Assembly (NCBI RefSeq): GCF_023516595.1
Contig: NZ_JAMGBG010000052.1
Location: 94,225 to 158,224 of the forward strand
Source: Streptomyces neyagawaensis
GTDB lineage: Bacteria; Actinomycetota; Actinomycetes; Streptomycetales; Streptomycetaceae
DNA: 64,000 nt
Reading direction: 5' to 3'
Below the pieces are notes generated by a model. That model had not been told where the DNA came from and searched no databases. It was given only the letters and a program-made list of their open reading frames with translations. The position numbers and the translations under genes were made by a program. Position 1 is the stretch's first letter. Each line of letters opens with the position of its first letter. Positions 1 to 8,943 of the stretch are shown here, in pieces.

Positions 1-82
1 GTTCAGGGCGAGGGAGGACCGACACCACAGCAACCGAGGGCCACCGAGCAGGGGGTCCCCGCAACGCCACGTACAGCGCACG

Positions 83-235
83 ACCCTATGAGCCAGGGCT
101 TTACATGCGTAATGCGGCAACCTTGCGCAGCCACGCAAGATCGTTGCGTTCCTCGGGGAGGGGCGTGCGTTCGTTGCACGCCTGCTTCACACCGTTGCGA
201 TCGGTGTCTTTCGGGGCCCGCATACGCGCAACGAA
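83..235 (-). promoter_or_regulatory. possible leftward promoter with CGTTGCG repeat cluster
   Basis: This gene-free stretch lies downstream of guaB1 and runs to the left edge of the window. The 7-mer CGTTGC(G/A), or its complement, occurs at 142-148, 172-178, 193-199 and 227-233, with further TTGCG half-sites at 123-127 and 134-138; CTTGCG/CGCAAG and ACGCAA/TTGCGT form short inverted repeats. Read leftward, TAGGGT at 88-83 fits a streptomycete -10 box. I infer an operator region for a gene beyond the left edge; neither the regulator nor the target gene can be named. Confidence 0.3.
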
Positions 236-268
236 GCCACCCCTCGCTCCGAGGACGTTCGGCAGCCG

Positions 269-1720
269 TCAGCTCCAGCTGGCGTGCAGCGGCTTGCCCT
301 CCGCGTAACCGGCCGCGCTCTGGACGCCCACGACGGCTCGCTCCGCGAACTCGTCCAGCGACCCCGCGCCGGCGTACGTGCACGACGACCGCACGCCCGC
401 GATGATCGAGTCGATCAGGTCCTCGACCCCGGGCCGCGCCGGGTCCAGGAACATCCGCGACGTGGAGATGCCCTCCTCGAACAGCGCCTTCCGCGCCCGG
501 TCGTACGCCGACTCCTCGCTCGTGCGGTTGCGCACCGCCCGTGCCGAGGCCATGCCGAACGACTCCTTGTACAGCCGACCGCCGGCGTCCTGCTGGAGGT
601 CGCCCGGCGACTCGTACGTCCCCGCGAACCACGACCCGACCATCACGTTGGACGCGCCGGCGGCGAGCGCCATGGCGACGTCACGGGGGTGTCGGACGCC
701 TCCGTCGGCCCACACGTGCTTGCCGTACTTCTTGGCCTCCGCCGCGCATTCCAGGACCGCCGAGAACTGGGGCCGTCCCACACCGGTCATCATGCGGGTC
801 GTGCACATGGCGCCGGGTCCGACACCGACCTTGACGATGTCCGCGCCCGCCTCGATGAGGTCGCGGACGCCCTCCGCGGCGACGATGTTGCCCGCGGCGA
901 TCGGCACCCGGGGGTCGAGGTCCCGCACCAGCTTGATCGCGCTGATCATCGACTCCTGGTGCCCGTGGGCGGTGTCGATGACGAGTGTGTCGACGCCGGC
1001 GTCGAGCAGTTGCTTCGCCTTGCCCGCGAAGTCGCCGTTGATGCCGACGGCGGCGGCGACGCGCAGCCTGCCGTTCGCGTCGACGGCCGGGGTGTAGAGC
1101 GTGGCCCGCAGGGCGCCCTTGCGGGTCAGGATGCCGGCGAGGCGGCCGTCCTTGTCGACGGCGGGCGCGTAGCGGCGGTTGGCGTGGTCGAGGCGGTTGA
1201 AGGCCTCGCGGGGGTCGATGTCGGCGTCGAGGAGCAACAGGTCCTTGGACATGACGACTTCGAGCTGGGTGAAGCGGTCGACCCCGGTCAGGTCCTGGTC
1301 GGTGACGACACCGACGGGCCGCAGCTGGTCGTCGACGACGACGCCCGCGTTGTGGGCGCGCTTCGGCAGCAGGGCGAGCGCGTCGGCGACGGTCTGGTGC
1401 GGGTTGAGCACGATCGGGGTGTCGAGGACGAGGTGGCGGCTCTTGACCCAGGAGATGACGTCGGTGACTACCTCGATGGGGATGTCCTGCGGAATGACCA
1501 CGAGTCCACCGCGGCGGGCGACCGTCTCGGCCATGCGGCGGCCGGCGATGGCGGTCATGTTGGCCACGACGAGGGGGATGGTCGTGCCCGTGCCGTCCGG
1601 GGAGGTCAGGTCGACGCCCTGCCGCGATCCGACGGCGCTACGGCTCGGGACCATGAAGACGTCGTCGTAGGTCAGGTCGTACGCGGGCTGGATGTCATTG
1701 AGGAAACGCACGTGCCGCAC
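269..1720 (-). CDS. guaB1: GuaB1-family GMP reductase (IMP dehydrogenase-related, CBS domains)
   Basis: 483-residue IMPDH/GMPR-family TIM barrel. The N-terminal part carries the YDDVFMVPS motif, followed by a CBS-pair region (about residues 95-200) and the catalytic loop GVGPGAMCTTRMMTG with its nucleophilic Cys. The GuaB1 group of actinobacteria has been shown in mycobacteria to be a GMP reductase (GMP plus NADPH to IMP plus ammonia) regulated through its CBS module, rather than a true IMP dehydrogenase; the same role is inferred here. The start is a GTG at 1718-1720; an in-frame GTG three codons later (MRFLND) is an equally good start because no clear ribosome site separates them. Cytoplasmic purine salvage enzyme; monocistronic by spacing. 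Confidence 0.9.
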   Translation of the reverse strand: MRHVRFLNDIQPAYDLTYDDVFMVPSRSAVGSRQGVDLTSPDGTGTTIPLVVANMTAIAGRRMAETVARRGGLVVIPQDIPIEVVTDVISWVKSRHLVLDTPIVLNPHQTVADALALLPKRAHNAGVVVDDQLRPVGVVTDQDLTGVDRFTQLEVVMSKDLLLLDADIDPREAFNRLDHANRRYAPAVDKDGRLAGILTRKGALRATLYTPAVDANGRLRVAAAVGINGDFAGKAKQLLDAGVDTLVIDTAHGHQESMISAIKLVRDLDPRVPIAAGNIVAAEGVRDLIEAGADIVKVGVGPGAMCTTRMMTGVGRPQFSAVLECAAEAKKYGKHVWADGGVRHPRDVAMALAAGASNVMVGSWFAGTYESPGDLQQDAGGRLYKESFGMASARAVRNRTSEESAYDRARKALFEEGISTSRMFLDPARPGVEDLIDSIIAGVRSSCTYAGAGSLDEFAERAVVGVQSAAGYAEGKPLHASWS

Positions 1721-1841
1721 ATCCCAGTCGTTCAGAGGTGACCCCCTGACAGGACCGCCAGGGGGAAGAGCACGTACTTCATTGTCCCATGTCGGCGGGT
1801 ATGGGCGTCCCCGACGGATCGTCCAGAGGACCGGGCGCGGG

Positions 1842-2195
1842 CTAGGAGGATCCTCCGAGAGCGAGCACGACGCGCAGGTCGGTCCCGGTGCCCGTCCAGC
1901 GGTCCTCGGCCTCGGCGAACACCTCTTGGGCGATGCTCCAGTCGTTCGGCTCGGCCAGCGCGTACTCGCGCCAGCCCGTGATCACGACCAGCCGTCCGCG
2001 TACGGGCGGCGCCCACGACAGGTCCGTGAGGCAGTCGGCGAGGGCGTCCCAGTTGCGGCCGAAGTGGTCGGGCAGGTCCAGGGCGCGGGCGCAGCGGTCC
2101 ATGAACGCGGGTTTGTCGGTGACCCCGGTGAGGTCCAGCTCGACGTGGAGCCAGTCGCCGGCGCCCAGCACCTCCGCGAGTGTGCTGCCGCTCAT
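1842..2195 (-). CDS. barstar-family protein
   Basis: 117 residues, beginning at an ATG preceded by GAAGGCGG. Residues about 15-110 match the barstar fold, including the signature HFGRNWDALADCLTDL, which in barstar forms the RNase-binding face. Barstar inhibits the extracellular RNase barnase inside the cell. No barnase-like RNase gene is seen nearby, so the partner is unknown, and the protein may act on a distant or foreign RNase or have another role. It lies in the same orientation as guaB1, 121 bp upstream of it, and is downstream of the SorC regulator. Confidence 0.82.
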   Translation of the reverse strand: MSGSTLAEVLGAGDWLHVELDLTGVTDKPAFMDRCARALDLPDHFGRNWDALADCLTDLSWAPPVRGRLVVITGWREYALAEPNDWSIAQEVFAEAEDRWTGTGTDLRVVLALGGSS

Positions 2196-2395
2196 CTCCG
2201 TACCGCCTTCGTCTCGGTACCGCCGTGACCGACGCCTGGTGGCGGTCGGCTTCCTGCGTCCCCCGCTTCCTTCGGGCCCCAGGCACGGGCCCGCCGAGAG
2301 CGCGAGGGGCGGACCGCCGCGGCACCTGCCGGTGCCACCGCGCCCGCCCCTGCCCGGCTCCCCGCCGGGACCGTCCGTTCTGCTCCCGTGGCCGC

Positions 2396-3415
2396 TCAGT
2401 GCCCGTCCGGGTCCGCGCGGTTGAGCGCGGGGCGGGGGGTCTGTCCGGCCATCAACAGGGAGTCCGCCGCCGAGGTGTCGGTGACGAGGCTGGTCACCAG
2501 CCCCGACCGGAGCACCGCGTCGATCGCCGCCGCCTTCCGCTGCCCGCCGGCGATCGCGACGACCTCCGGGATACGGCGGAGCTGGTCGGCCTTGACCGTG
2601 ATGCACCGCTCCCCGAGGTCCCGCCCGACGCGGCGGCCCTCGGCGTCGAAGAGGTGCGCGGACATCTCGGCGGCGACACCGAGGGAGGCGTAGTGGGCCC
2701 GCTCCTCGTCGCTGAGCATGTCGTGCACCGTGGAGATGCCCGCCTCCCAGGAGCCGATGGAGACGCAGGCGACCGTGACCTTGTCGAAGTACTCGAAGGC
2801 CCGGGCGATCCCCGTCTGGTGGCGCAGGGCGGCCGCGGTGGCCGCGTCCGGCAGCAGCATCGGCGCGTAGATGGGGTGGGCGTCTCCGCCCGACACCTGC
2901 GCGGCCCGCCGTACCGCCTCCACCGAGCCGCGCTCGGCGGTCCCCGCGTCGTAGACACCCGTCAGCTGCACCACCGTGCACGGCGGCAGCCGGTCGAGGG
3001 CGGCGGCCATGTGGATGGTCGAGCGCCCCCACGCCAGCCCGAGGACATCGCCCTCGTTGACCAGTTCACCGAGCAGGTCCGCGGCCACCTCGCCGAGGTT
3101 CTCGGGGTCGGGCGACTCCTCGGCCTCGGCCGGGGACTCGACGACCACGGCGTGCCGGAGGCCGTAGCGGGCACGCAGGGCGTCGGAGCGCTCGGCGTCC
3201 AGTTCCGCGGGGACTCGGATCTCGATACGTACGAGATCCCGTTCGAGGGCGGTCTCCAGGACACGGGCCACCTTGAAGCGGCTCACGCCGAACTCCTCGG
3301 CGATCTGGATCTTGGACTTGCCCTCGAGGTAGAAGCGGCGGGCCATTGCCGCCGCCTGAACCAGCTCAGCGGGTCCCATCCGCATGGCTGACCGGCCCGC
3401 CGACATACCCGACAC
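2396..3415 (-). CDS. SorC/DeoR-type sugar-binding transcriptional regulator
   Basis: 339 residues from a GTG at 3413-3415, chosen because GAGGAG lies about 6 bases upstream; an earlier in-frame GTG at 3437-3439 lacks such a site. The N-terminal helix-turn-helix reads KSKIQIAEEFGVSRFKVARV, followed by a phosphosugar-binding SorC C-terminal domain (about residues 60-330). Members of the family are usually repressors or activators released by phosphorylated sugars. Its neighbour rpe is a pentose-phosphate enzyme in the same orientation, which suggests a sugar-phosphate effector, but the 160 bp gap means co-regulation is only inferred. Confidence 0.88.
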   Translation of the reverse strand: MSGMSAGRSAMRMGPAELVQAAAMARRFYLEGKSKIQIAEEFGVSRFKVARVLETALERDLVRIEIRVPAELDAERSDALRARYGLRHAVVVESPAEAEESPDPENLGEVAADLLGELVNEGDVLGLAWGRSTIHMAAALDRLPPCTVVQLTGVYDAGTAERGSVEAVRRAAQVSGGDAHPIYAPMLLPDAATAAALRHQTGIARAFEYFDKVTVACVSIGSWEAGISTVHDMLSDEERAHYASLGVAAEMSAHLFDAEGRRVGRDLGERCITVKADQLRRIPEVVAIAGGQRKAAAIDAVLRSGLVTSLVTDTSAADSLLMAGQTPRPALNRADPDGH

Positions 3416-3577
3416 GGCCATCTCCTCACTGCTCTTCACACATGGATACGCCGTTCATCCTTGCAGATCCGACGTTTTCGATCAGGCCGAAGGAACGCCG
3501 TTCACGTTTCCTTGGCCGGGAGGTCGCCTGACCTGCCCCCTTCGTCCGACGGCCGCACAGTAGTACGACAGGGTGCC

Positions 3578-4264
3578 TCAGTGCCCGCAGGCCCATCCGG
3601 CGGTGGCCGTGGTGGCGTCGGCCTGGGCGCGCAGGGCGCGGACCGCCTCGGCCGGGTCGTCGGCCCCGTACACCGCGGAACCGGCGACGAATACATCGGC
3701 GCCCGCCTCGGCGCAGCGCTCGATGGTGGACGCGGCGACGCCGCCGTCGACCTGGAGCCACAGGTCGAGGCCGTGCTTGCTGATCAACTCGCGGGTCCGG
3801 CGGATCTTGGGGAGCATGATGTCGAGAAAGGCCTGGCCTCCAAAGCCCGGTTCGACCGTCATGATCAGCACCATGTCGAGCTCGGGCAGCAGATCCTCGA
3901 ACGGCTCGATCGGCGTCGCCGGCTTGAGCGCCATGGAGGCCCGGGCGCCCTTGGCACGGATCTCACGGGCGAGCCGCACCGGTGCGGCGGCCGCCTCGGC
4001 ATGGAAGGTGACGGAACCGGCACCCGCTTCCACGTACTGGGGCGCCCACCGATCGGGGGCCTCGATCATCAGATGACAGTCCAGCGGCGTCTGCGTCGCA
4101 CGGGCCAGGGACTCTACGACCGGCACACCGAGCGTGAGGTTCGGGACGAAATGGTTGTCCATCACGTCTACATGGAGCCAGTCGGCCCCTTCGACCGCCT
4201 TCGCCTCGTCGGCGAGACGGGCGAAGTCGGCGGACAGGATGCTTGGGTTGATCTGCGCGGCCAT
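3578..4264 (-). CDS. rpe: ribulose-phosphate 3-epimerase
   Basis: 228 residues, full length for the family. It interconverts D-ribulose 5-phosphate and D-xylulose 5-phosphate in the pentose phosphate pathway, in the cytoplasm. Visible motifs are the N-terminal INPSILSADF, the metal-binding His in WLHVDVMD and HLM, the MTVEPGFGGQ loop and the C-terminal QVDGGV, all typical of the metal-dependent TIM-barrel enzyme. Start ATG at 4262-4264. It sits upstream of the SorC regulator and is divergent from the MMPL exporter gene. Confidence 0.96.
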   Translation of the reverse strand: MAAQINPSILSADFARLADEAKAVEGADWLHVDVMDNHFVPNLTLGVPVVESLARATQTPLDCHLMIEAPDRWAPQYVEAGAGSVTFHAEAAAAPVRLAREIRAKGARASMALKPATPIEPFEDLLPELDMVLIMTVEPGFGGQAFLDIMLPKIRRTRELISKHGLDLWLQVDGGVAASTIERCAEAGADVFVAGSAVYGADDPAEAVRALRAQADATTATAGWACGH

Positions 4265-4346
4265 GGACCAAGCCTGCCATGCCCTCCGGGGGTAGCGGGG
4301 CCGGGGTGGGCACCGTGGTACGTCGACCGCGGGCTGTCCGTGCCCG

Positions 4347-4376
4347 CTCGCGCGGTTCCCCGCGCCCCTGGGGCGG
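4347..4376. repeat. dispersed Streptomyces intergenic motif, copy 1
   Basis: The sequence CGCGCGGTTCCCCGCGCCCC followed by TGGGG lies in the rpe/MMPL intergenic gap, 20 bases before the MMPL start. A near-identical element, with CGCGCAGTTCCCCGCG, is at 30945-30970. I recall this as a very common intergenic sequence of Streptomyces genomes with no assigned function. The GGGG/CCCC ends can fold into a short hairpin. Confidence 0.55.
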
Positions 4377-4395
4377 CCAGGTTGCGGGGGTTGTC

Positions 4396-6513
4396 ATGAC
4401 GAGGGGCCGGGGTGTCGCCCACCTGGTGTGCGGGCGGCGCGCGAAGTGGGTCGTGCTGGGGCTGTGGCTGGTCCTGCTCTTCGTGGTGGCACCGCTCGCC
4501 TCCAAGCTGACCGACGCGCAGGACAACGACGCGGCGTCGTGGCTGCCGGGCTCCGCCGAGTCCACCCAGGTGCTCCAGGCCTCCGAGGAGTTCCGGCCCG
4601 AGCAGATCCCGGCGGTCGTCGTGTACGCCAGGGAGAGCGGACTCACCGCCGAGGACCGGGCGCAGATCGAGGAGGACGCCCGAGAACTCAAGCGGCTCAC
4701 GGATCACGGCATCATCGGCGCCCAGACCCGGGGGCCGGTGTACGACCGGGAGACCGACCCGAGGGCCGCCCAGATCTACGTCCCGATCACGATGGACGAG
4801 AAGGGCTGGGAGCGGATCGCCCCCGCGGTCGACTCGATCCGCGACGACGTGGGTGAGGGCGGCGACGGGCTCGCCGTGCACATCACGGGTCCGGGCGGGA
4901 CGAGCGCCGACTTCTCCGAGGCCTTCGAGGGCATCGACTCCACACTGCTGCTGTCGGCGATGGCCGTCGTCATCGTGATGCTGCTGTTCACGTACCGCAG
5001 TCCGACCCTGCTGGTGATCCCGCTGCTCGCGGTGGTCGCCGCGCTGTTCACGGCCCAGGCACTGATCTATGTGCTGGCCGAGCACGCGGGGCTGACCGTC
5101 AACGGGCAGAGCGCGGGCATCCTCACCGTGCTGGTCTTCGGCGCGGGCACCGACTACGCCCTGCTCCTCGTCGCCCGCTACCGCGAGGAGCTGCGCCGCC
5201 ACGAGGACCGCCACGAGGCGATGGCGCTGGCCCTGCACCGGGCGGGTCCGGCGGTGATCGCCTCGGGCGCGACGGTCGTGCTGAGCATGCTGGTGCTGCT
5301 GGCCGCCGAGATGAACTCGACGAGCGGTCTCGGCCCGGTGGCGGCCATCGGCGTCACGGTCGCGCTGCTCGCGATGATGACGCTGTTCCCCGCCCTGCTG
5401 GTGATCGTGGGCCGCTGGATCTTCTGGCCGGCGATCCCGCACTTCGGCACCGCCGACCCCACCGAGCGCGGCGTGTGGGCGCGGATGGGCCGGCGGATCG
5501 CGGGCCGTCCGCGTACGACCTGGGTCGCCACGGCGGCCGCCCTGGCCCTGTGCTCGCTGGGCCTGATCCAGCTGCGCGCCGAGGGCATCTCCAACGCGGA
5601 CGCGTTCACCGGGAAACCCGACTCGATCGTCGGTCAGGAGGTCTCCGCACGCTACTTCCCCGCGGGCAGCGGTGACCCCTTGGTGATCATCAGCAACCAG
5701 GCGCAGGCCCGCGAGGTGGGCCGCACGGTCGCCGACACCGAGGGGGTCGTACCGGACTCCCTCGGACTGCCACCGGGCACGAAACCCTTCCACGACGGCA
5801 AGGTCCTCTTCGAGGCGACCATGTCCGACCCGGCGGACAGTGAGGCCGCGAAGGACACCGTCGAACGGGTCAGGGACGCCGTCCACGCGGTCCCGGACGC
5901 CGACGCGCAGGTCGGCGGCGGTACGGCGGCCCTGCTGGACATGGACAGGGCCACCACGCACGACAATCTGCTGATCATCCCGCTGGTGCTGCTCGTGGTC
6001 CTGCTGATCCTCTGCGCCCTGTTGCGTGCGCTGATCGCCCCACTGGTGCTGATCGGCACGGTGATCCTGTCGTTCGCGGCGGCCCTCGGCATCAGCGCGC
6101 TCGCGTTCCGCCATCTCTTCGACTACGCGGGGGAGACGACGGACTTCCCGCTCTTCGTCTTCGTGTTCCTGGTCGCGCTGGGCATCGACTACAACATCTT
6201 CCTCACCACCCGTATCCGTGAGGAGGCCGCCCATCTGGGCACCCGCCAGGGTGTCGTGACGGGCCTCGCGGCCACGGGCGCGGTCATCACCTCGGCGGGC
6301 CTGGTCCTGGCCGGCACGTTCGCCGCGCTCGCCACCCTGCCCATGGTCGCCTTCGCCGAGATCGGCTTCGCGGTCGCCCTCGGCGTCCTCCTCGACACCC
6401 TGATCGTCCGCTCCGTCCTCGTCACGGCCCTCTTCCTGGACATCGGCCCGAAGGTGTGGTGGCCGCACCGGCTGGCCCACGAGGACAACCCCCGGACCCC
6501 CTCGTCGGTCTGA
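4396..6513 (+). CDS. MMPL/RND-family membrane transporter
   Basis: 705 residues from the ATG at 4396 (GGGGG six bases upstream); upstream in-frame codons read through the dispersed intergenic repeat and are unlikely to be coding. Architecture is two MMPL halves: a first transmembrane helix (about residues 15-35), an extracytoplasmic loop to about 190, five or six helices including GAGTDYALLLVARYREE, a second helix/loop unit, and a final helix bundle with ALGIDYNIFLTTRIREE. The paired GxxxDYxxxL motifs carry the proton-relay Asp of MMPL transporters. Probable lipid or small-molecule exporter in the plasma membrane; substrate unknown. Followed closely by an unknown gene that is probably co-transcribed. 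Confidence 0.9.
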   Translation: MTRGRGVAHLVCGRRAKWVVLGLWLVLLFVVAPLASKLTDAQDNDAASWLPGSAESTQVLQASEEFRPEQIPAVVVYARESGLTAEDRAQIEEDARELKRLTDHGIIGAQTRGPVYDRETDPRAAQIYVPITMDEKGWERIAPAVDSIRDDVGEGGDGLAVHITGPGGTSADFSEAFEGIDSTLLLSAMAVVIVMLLFTYRSPTLLVIPLLAVVAALFTAQALIYVLAEHAGLTVNGQSAGILTVLVFGAGTDYALLLVARYREELRRHEDRHEAMALALHRAGPAVIASGATVVLSMLVLLAAEMNSTSGLGPVAAIGVTVALLAMMTLFPALLVIVGRWIFWPAIPHFGTADPTERGVWARMGRRIAGRPRTTWVATAAALALCSLGLIQLRAEGISNADAFTGKPDSIVGQEVSARYFPAGSGDPLVIISNQAQAREVGRTVADTEGVVPDSLGLPPGTKPFHDGKVLFEATMSDPADSEAAKDTVERVRDAVHAVPDADAQVGGGTAALLDMDRATTHDNLLIIPLVLLVVLLILCALLRALIAPLVLIGTVILSFAAALGISALAFRHLFDYAGETTDFPLFVFVFLVALGIDYNIFLTTRIREEAAHLGTRQGVVTGLAATGAVITSAGLVLAGTFAALATLPMVAFAEIGFAVALGVLLDTLIVRSVLVTALFLDIGPKVWWPHRLAHEDNPRTPSSV

Positions 6514-6555
6514 ACCGTCGTCAGACGGTGGCGTACGGGGTCCAGGGGGCAGCCG

Positions 6556-7179
6556 GTGAGCTGGTTCGACCACATGATGGACAAGCTGGAGGACGTTCTG
6601 GAGGCGGGCGACCCTGATCGTCTGTGGACGGACTTCCTGGGGGCGAGCCACGACGTCCACATCGCCGAGGAGGCGCTCCGCGAGGCCGAGGAGAAGCTGG
6701 CGGCCGCCCGGGAGCGCGCCCTGGAGGGCGATCTGGCGCCGGCGCTCAAGAAGGAGATGCGCAGGGGCAGGCACACCCTGTCCGTGCTGGACCTGCTGCG
6801 CGAGGTGGGAGGTGACCACCCTGACCTGGTCCTCGCGCTGCTCCCGGAGCTGTACGACTGCTGTCTGGGCATCAACAAGACGAGCATCTGGGGCCGCGAG
6901 ATCCTGCGCGTCCTCGGCCGGACGACCGACCTCCACGACGCCCTCGCGCCGCTGGTCACGAGGACCCTGGGCGACAAGGACGAGCGGGAGGACCTGGAGG
7001 CGATGAACGGCCTCGGCATGCTCCTGGACGGCCTCGGCGACACCGCCCTCCTGGCCCGGTGGCACAAAGCGGTCCGCGCATCACAGGACCCCGACGTACG
7101 CGAACTCGCCGACGCCTACGAGCCGGACGACGAGACCACCGGGGAGGAGCCGCCCGGCGAGGCGGCACGGCGCGGCTGA
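6556..7179 (+). CDS. conserved-looking protein of unknown function
   Basis: 207 residues from a GTG with AGGGGG six bases upstream. I recognise no family. It is soluble, acidic and alpha-helical: residues about 35-65 are a charged coiled-coil stretch (EEALREAEEKLAAARERALE), and the remainder looks like a helical-repeat region. The last 25 residues are disordered and acidic. It starts 42 bases after the MMPL gene, with a small hairpin (ACCGTC/GACGGT) between them, so co-transcription with the transporter is likely but not certain. Confidence 0.75.
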   Translation: MSWFDHMMDKLEDVLEAGDPDRLWTDFLGASHDVHIAEEALREAEEKLAAARERALEGDLAPALKKEMRRGRHTLSVLDLLREVGGDHPDLVLALLPELYDCCLGINKTSIWGREILRVLGRTTDLHDALAPLVTRTLGDKDEREDLEAMNGLGMLLDGLGDTALLARWHKAVRASQDPDVRELADAYEPDDETTGEEPPGEAARRG

Positions 7180-7253
7180 GGCCCCGGAACCGGTCCGGAG
7201 GAGCCGTCACCGCCCTCCTGGCGCGAAGCCCGCCGCCGCGCGGAACCCGGTGT

Positions 7254-8684
7254 TCAGGCGGTGCGGCGGATCAGCGCCAGGTACATCGCGTCCGTGCCGT
7301 GCAGATGCGGCCACAGCTGTACGTCGGGGCCTTCGCCGAGCGCCGGTACGCCCTCCAGCATGGGCCGGGCGTCGATGAGGTCGGCCGCGTCGCCGTACTG
7401 CTTGAGGACGTCCGCGACGACCGCGCGGGTCTCGGCGAGGTGCGGCGAACAGGTCGCGTACCCGACGACACCCCCGACCCGCACGGACTCCAACGCGGTC
7501 CGCAGCAGGGCCCGTTGCAGCGGGGCGAAGTTCTCCAGGTCGTCGGGGCGGCGCCGCCAGCGCGCCTCGGGCCGCCGTCGCAGCGCCCCGAGACCCGTGC
7601 AGGGCACGTCCATCAGGACCCGGTCGAAGGAACCGGGCCGCCACGGCGGGCGCGTACCGTCGGCCGCGATCACCTGGTACGGCCCGGGGTTGCCGTCGAG
7701 CGCCTTGGCGACCAGGCCGGCGCGGTGCGGCTGCTTCTCGGAGGCGAGCAGGACGGCACCGCGTTCGGCGGCGAGCGCGGCCAGCAGCGCGGCCTTGCCG
7801 CCGGGTCCGGCGCACCCGTCCAGCCAGGCCCGGTCGGGCCCGTCGAGCGGCGCGTTCGCGAGGGCCAGCGCCACGAGCTGGCTGCCCTCGTCCTGCACAC
7901 CGGCACGGCCTTCCCGTACGGCGTCGACGGCCCCCGGCTCCCCGCCCTCGGTGAGCCGCACGGCGTAGGGCGACCAGCGCCCCGGCATCGCGGAGTCCTC
8001 CCGGAGCAGTTCCTCGGTGGTGGCCCGCCCCGGCCGGGCGACCAGCGTGACCTCGGGCCGCTCGTTGTCCGCCTCCAGCAGGTCCTCGATCCCGGCCCGA
8101 CCGCCGCCGAGCGAGTCCCACAGCGCGGAGACGACCCACCGGGGGTGCGAGTGCACGACGGCGAGGTGGTCCTCCGGGTCCTCGTCGTACGGCGGCGCGA
8201 CCCGCTCCAGCCAGCCGTCGAGGTCGTGCTGGGCGATCTTCCGCAGCACGGCGTTCACGAACTTGGCGCGCCCGTCGCCGAGCACGACCCGCGCGAGGTC
8301 CACGGACGCGGAGACGGCCGCGTGCGTCGGGATGCGCGTCCCGAGCAGCTGGTGCGCGCCCAGGCTCAGCACGTCCAGCACCGGCGGGTCGACCTCGCGC
8401 AGCGGCCGGTCCACGCACTCGGCGATCACCGCGTCGTAGGTCCCCTGCCGGCGCAGCGTCCCGTACACCAGCTCGGTGGCCAGCGCCGCGTCCCGCGCGT
8501 CGAAAGCGTCGGGTCCCTCCTTCTCCCGTGCCTTCCGCAGCAGCGGCGGCAGGACGAGATTCGCGTACGCGTCCCGCTCGTCGACGGCCCGCAACGCCTC
8601 GAAGGCGAGGAGGCGGACGGGGTCCTTCTGGGGCCGTCGGTACGGCTTGGCCGGCTTACGGGGAGGGCGGGACTGCTCACTCAC
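7254..8684 (-). CDS. rsmB: 16S rRNA m5C967 methyltransferase RsmB (Fmu/Sun)
   Basis: 476 residues from a GTG at 8682-8684 (GGAG upstream). The N-terminal third is a NusB-like RNA-binding domain (AFEALRAVDERDAYANLVLP), and the C-terminal two thirds is an AdoMet-dependent RNA m5C methyltransferase. The SAM motif is DGCAGPGGKAALLA, and the two catalytic cysteines lie in DVPCTGLG (motif IV) and YATCSPHLAE (motif VI). It methylates C967 of 16S rRNA in E. coli. It is downstream of fmt on the same strand, the usual fmt-rsmB pairing, but here the 223 bp between them hold a tandem-repeat array. Confidence 0.94.
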   Translation of the reverse strand: MSEQSRPPRKPAKPYRRPQKDPVRLLAFEALRAVDERDAYANLVLPPLLRKAREKEGPDAFDARDAALATELVYGTLRRQGTYDAVIAECVDRPLREVDPPVLDVLSLGAHQLLGTRIPTHAAVSASVDLARVVLGDGRAKFVNAVLRKIAQHDLDGWLERVAPPYDEDPEDHLAVVHSHPRWVVSALWDSLGGGRAGIEDLLEADNERPEVTLVARPGRATTEELLREDSAMPGRWSPYAVRLTEGGEPGAVDAVREGRAGVQDEGSQLVALALANAPLDGPDRAWLDGCAGPGGKAALLAALAAERGAVLLASEKQPHRAGLVAKALDGNPGPYQVIAADGTRPPWRPGSFDRVLMDVPCTGLGALRRRPEARWRRRPDDLENFAPLQRALLRTALESVRVGGVVGYATCSPHLAETRAVVADVLKQYGDAADLIDARPMLEGVPALGEGPDVQLWPHLHGTDAMYLALIRRTA

Positions 8685-8778
8685 GAAAAAGGTGCTCCGG
8701 ATAAGGGATGAGATGCCACGACCAGCGTACGACGCGGGTCGGCGGTGGGGGCGGGGCCCGTGGACGATACGTCCGGGC

Positions 8779-8943
8779 GGTGCGCTCGGTGCCGAGGAAG
8801 TGCCTCCAGGCGGTGTCCACGGTGCCGAGGGCCTACCTCCCAGCGGGTGCCCTCGGTGCCGAGGCCTTACCTCCAGCCGGGTGCCCTCGGTGCCGAGGAA
8901 CCGCCCTCTAGACGGTGCCCTCGGTGCCGAGGGACTCGCCGGA
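8779..8943. repeat. tandem array of five ~34-bp units, each with a palindromic core
   Basis: Units begin at 8779, 8812, 8846, 8880 and 8914 and are 33-34 bp long. The best conserved part is GGTGCCCTCGGTGCCGAGG, whose CCTCGG-TG-CCGAGG core is an inverted repeat (perfect in units 3-5, degenerate in units 1-2). The spacer of each unit ends in a variant of CCTCCAGC. Units 1-4 lie between rsmB and fmt; unit 5 is inside the fmt reading frame and encodes its last residues (SLGTEGTV). Each unit could form a small hairpin in the fmt-rsmB transcript. Confidence 0.9.
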
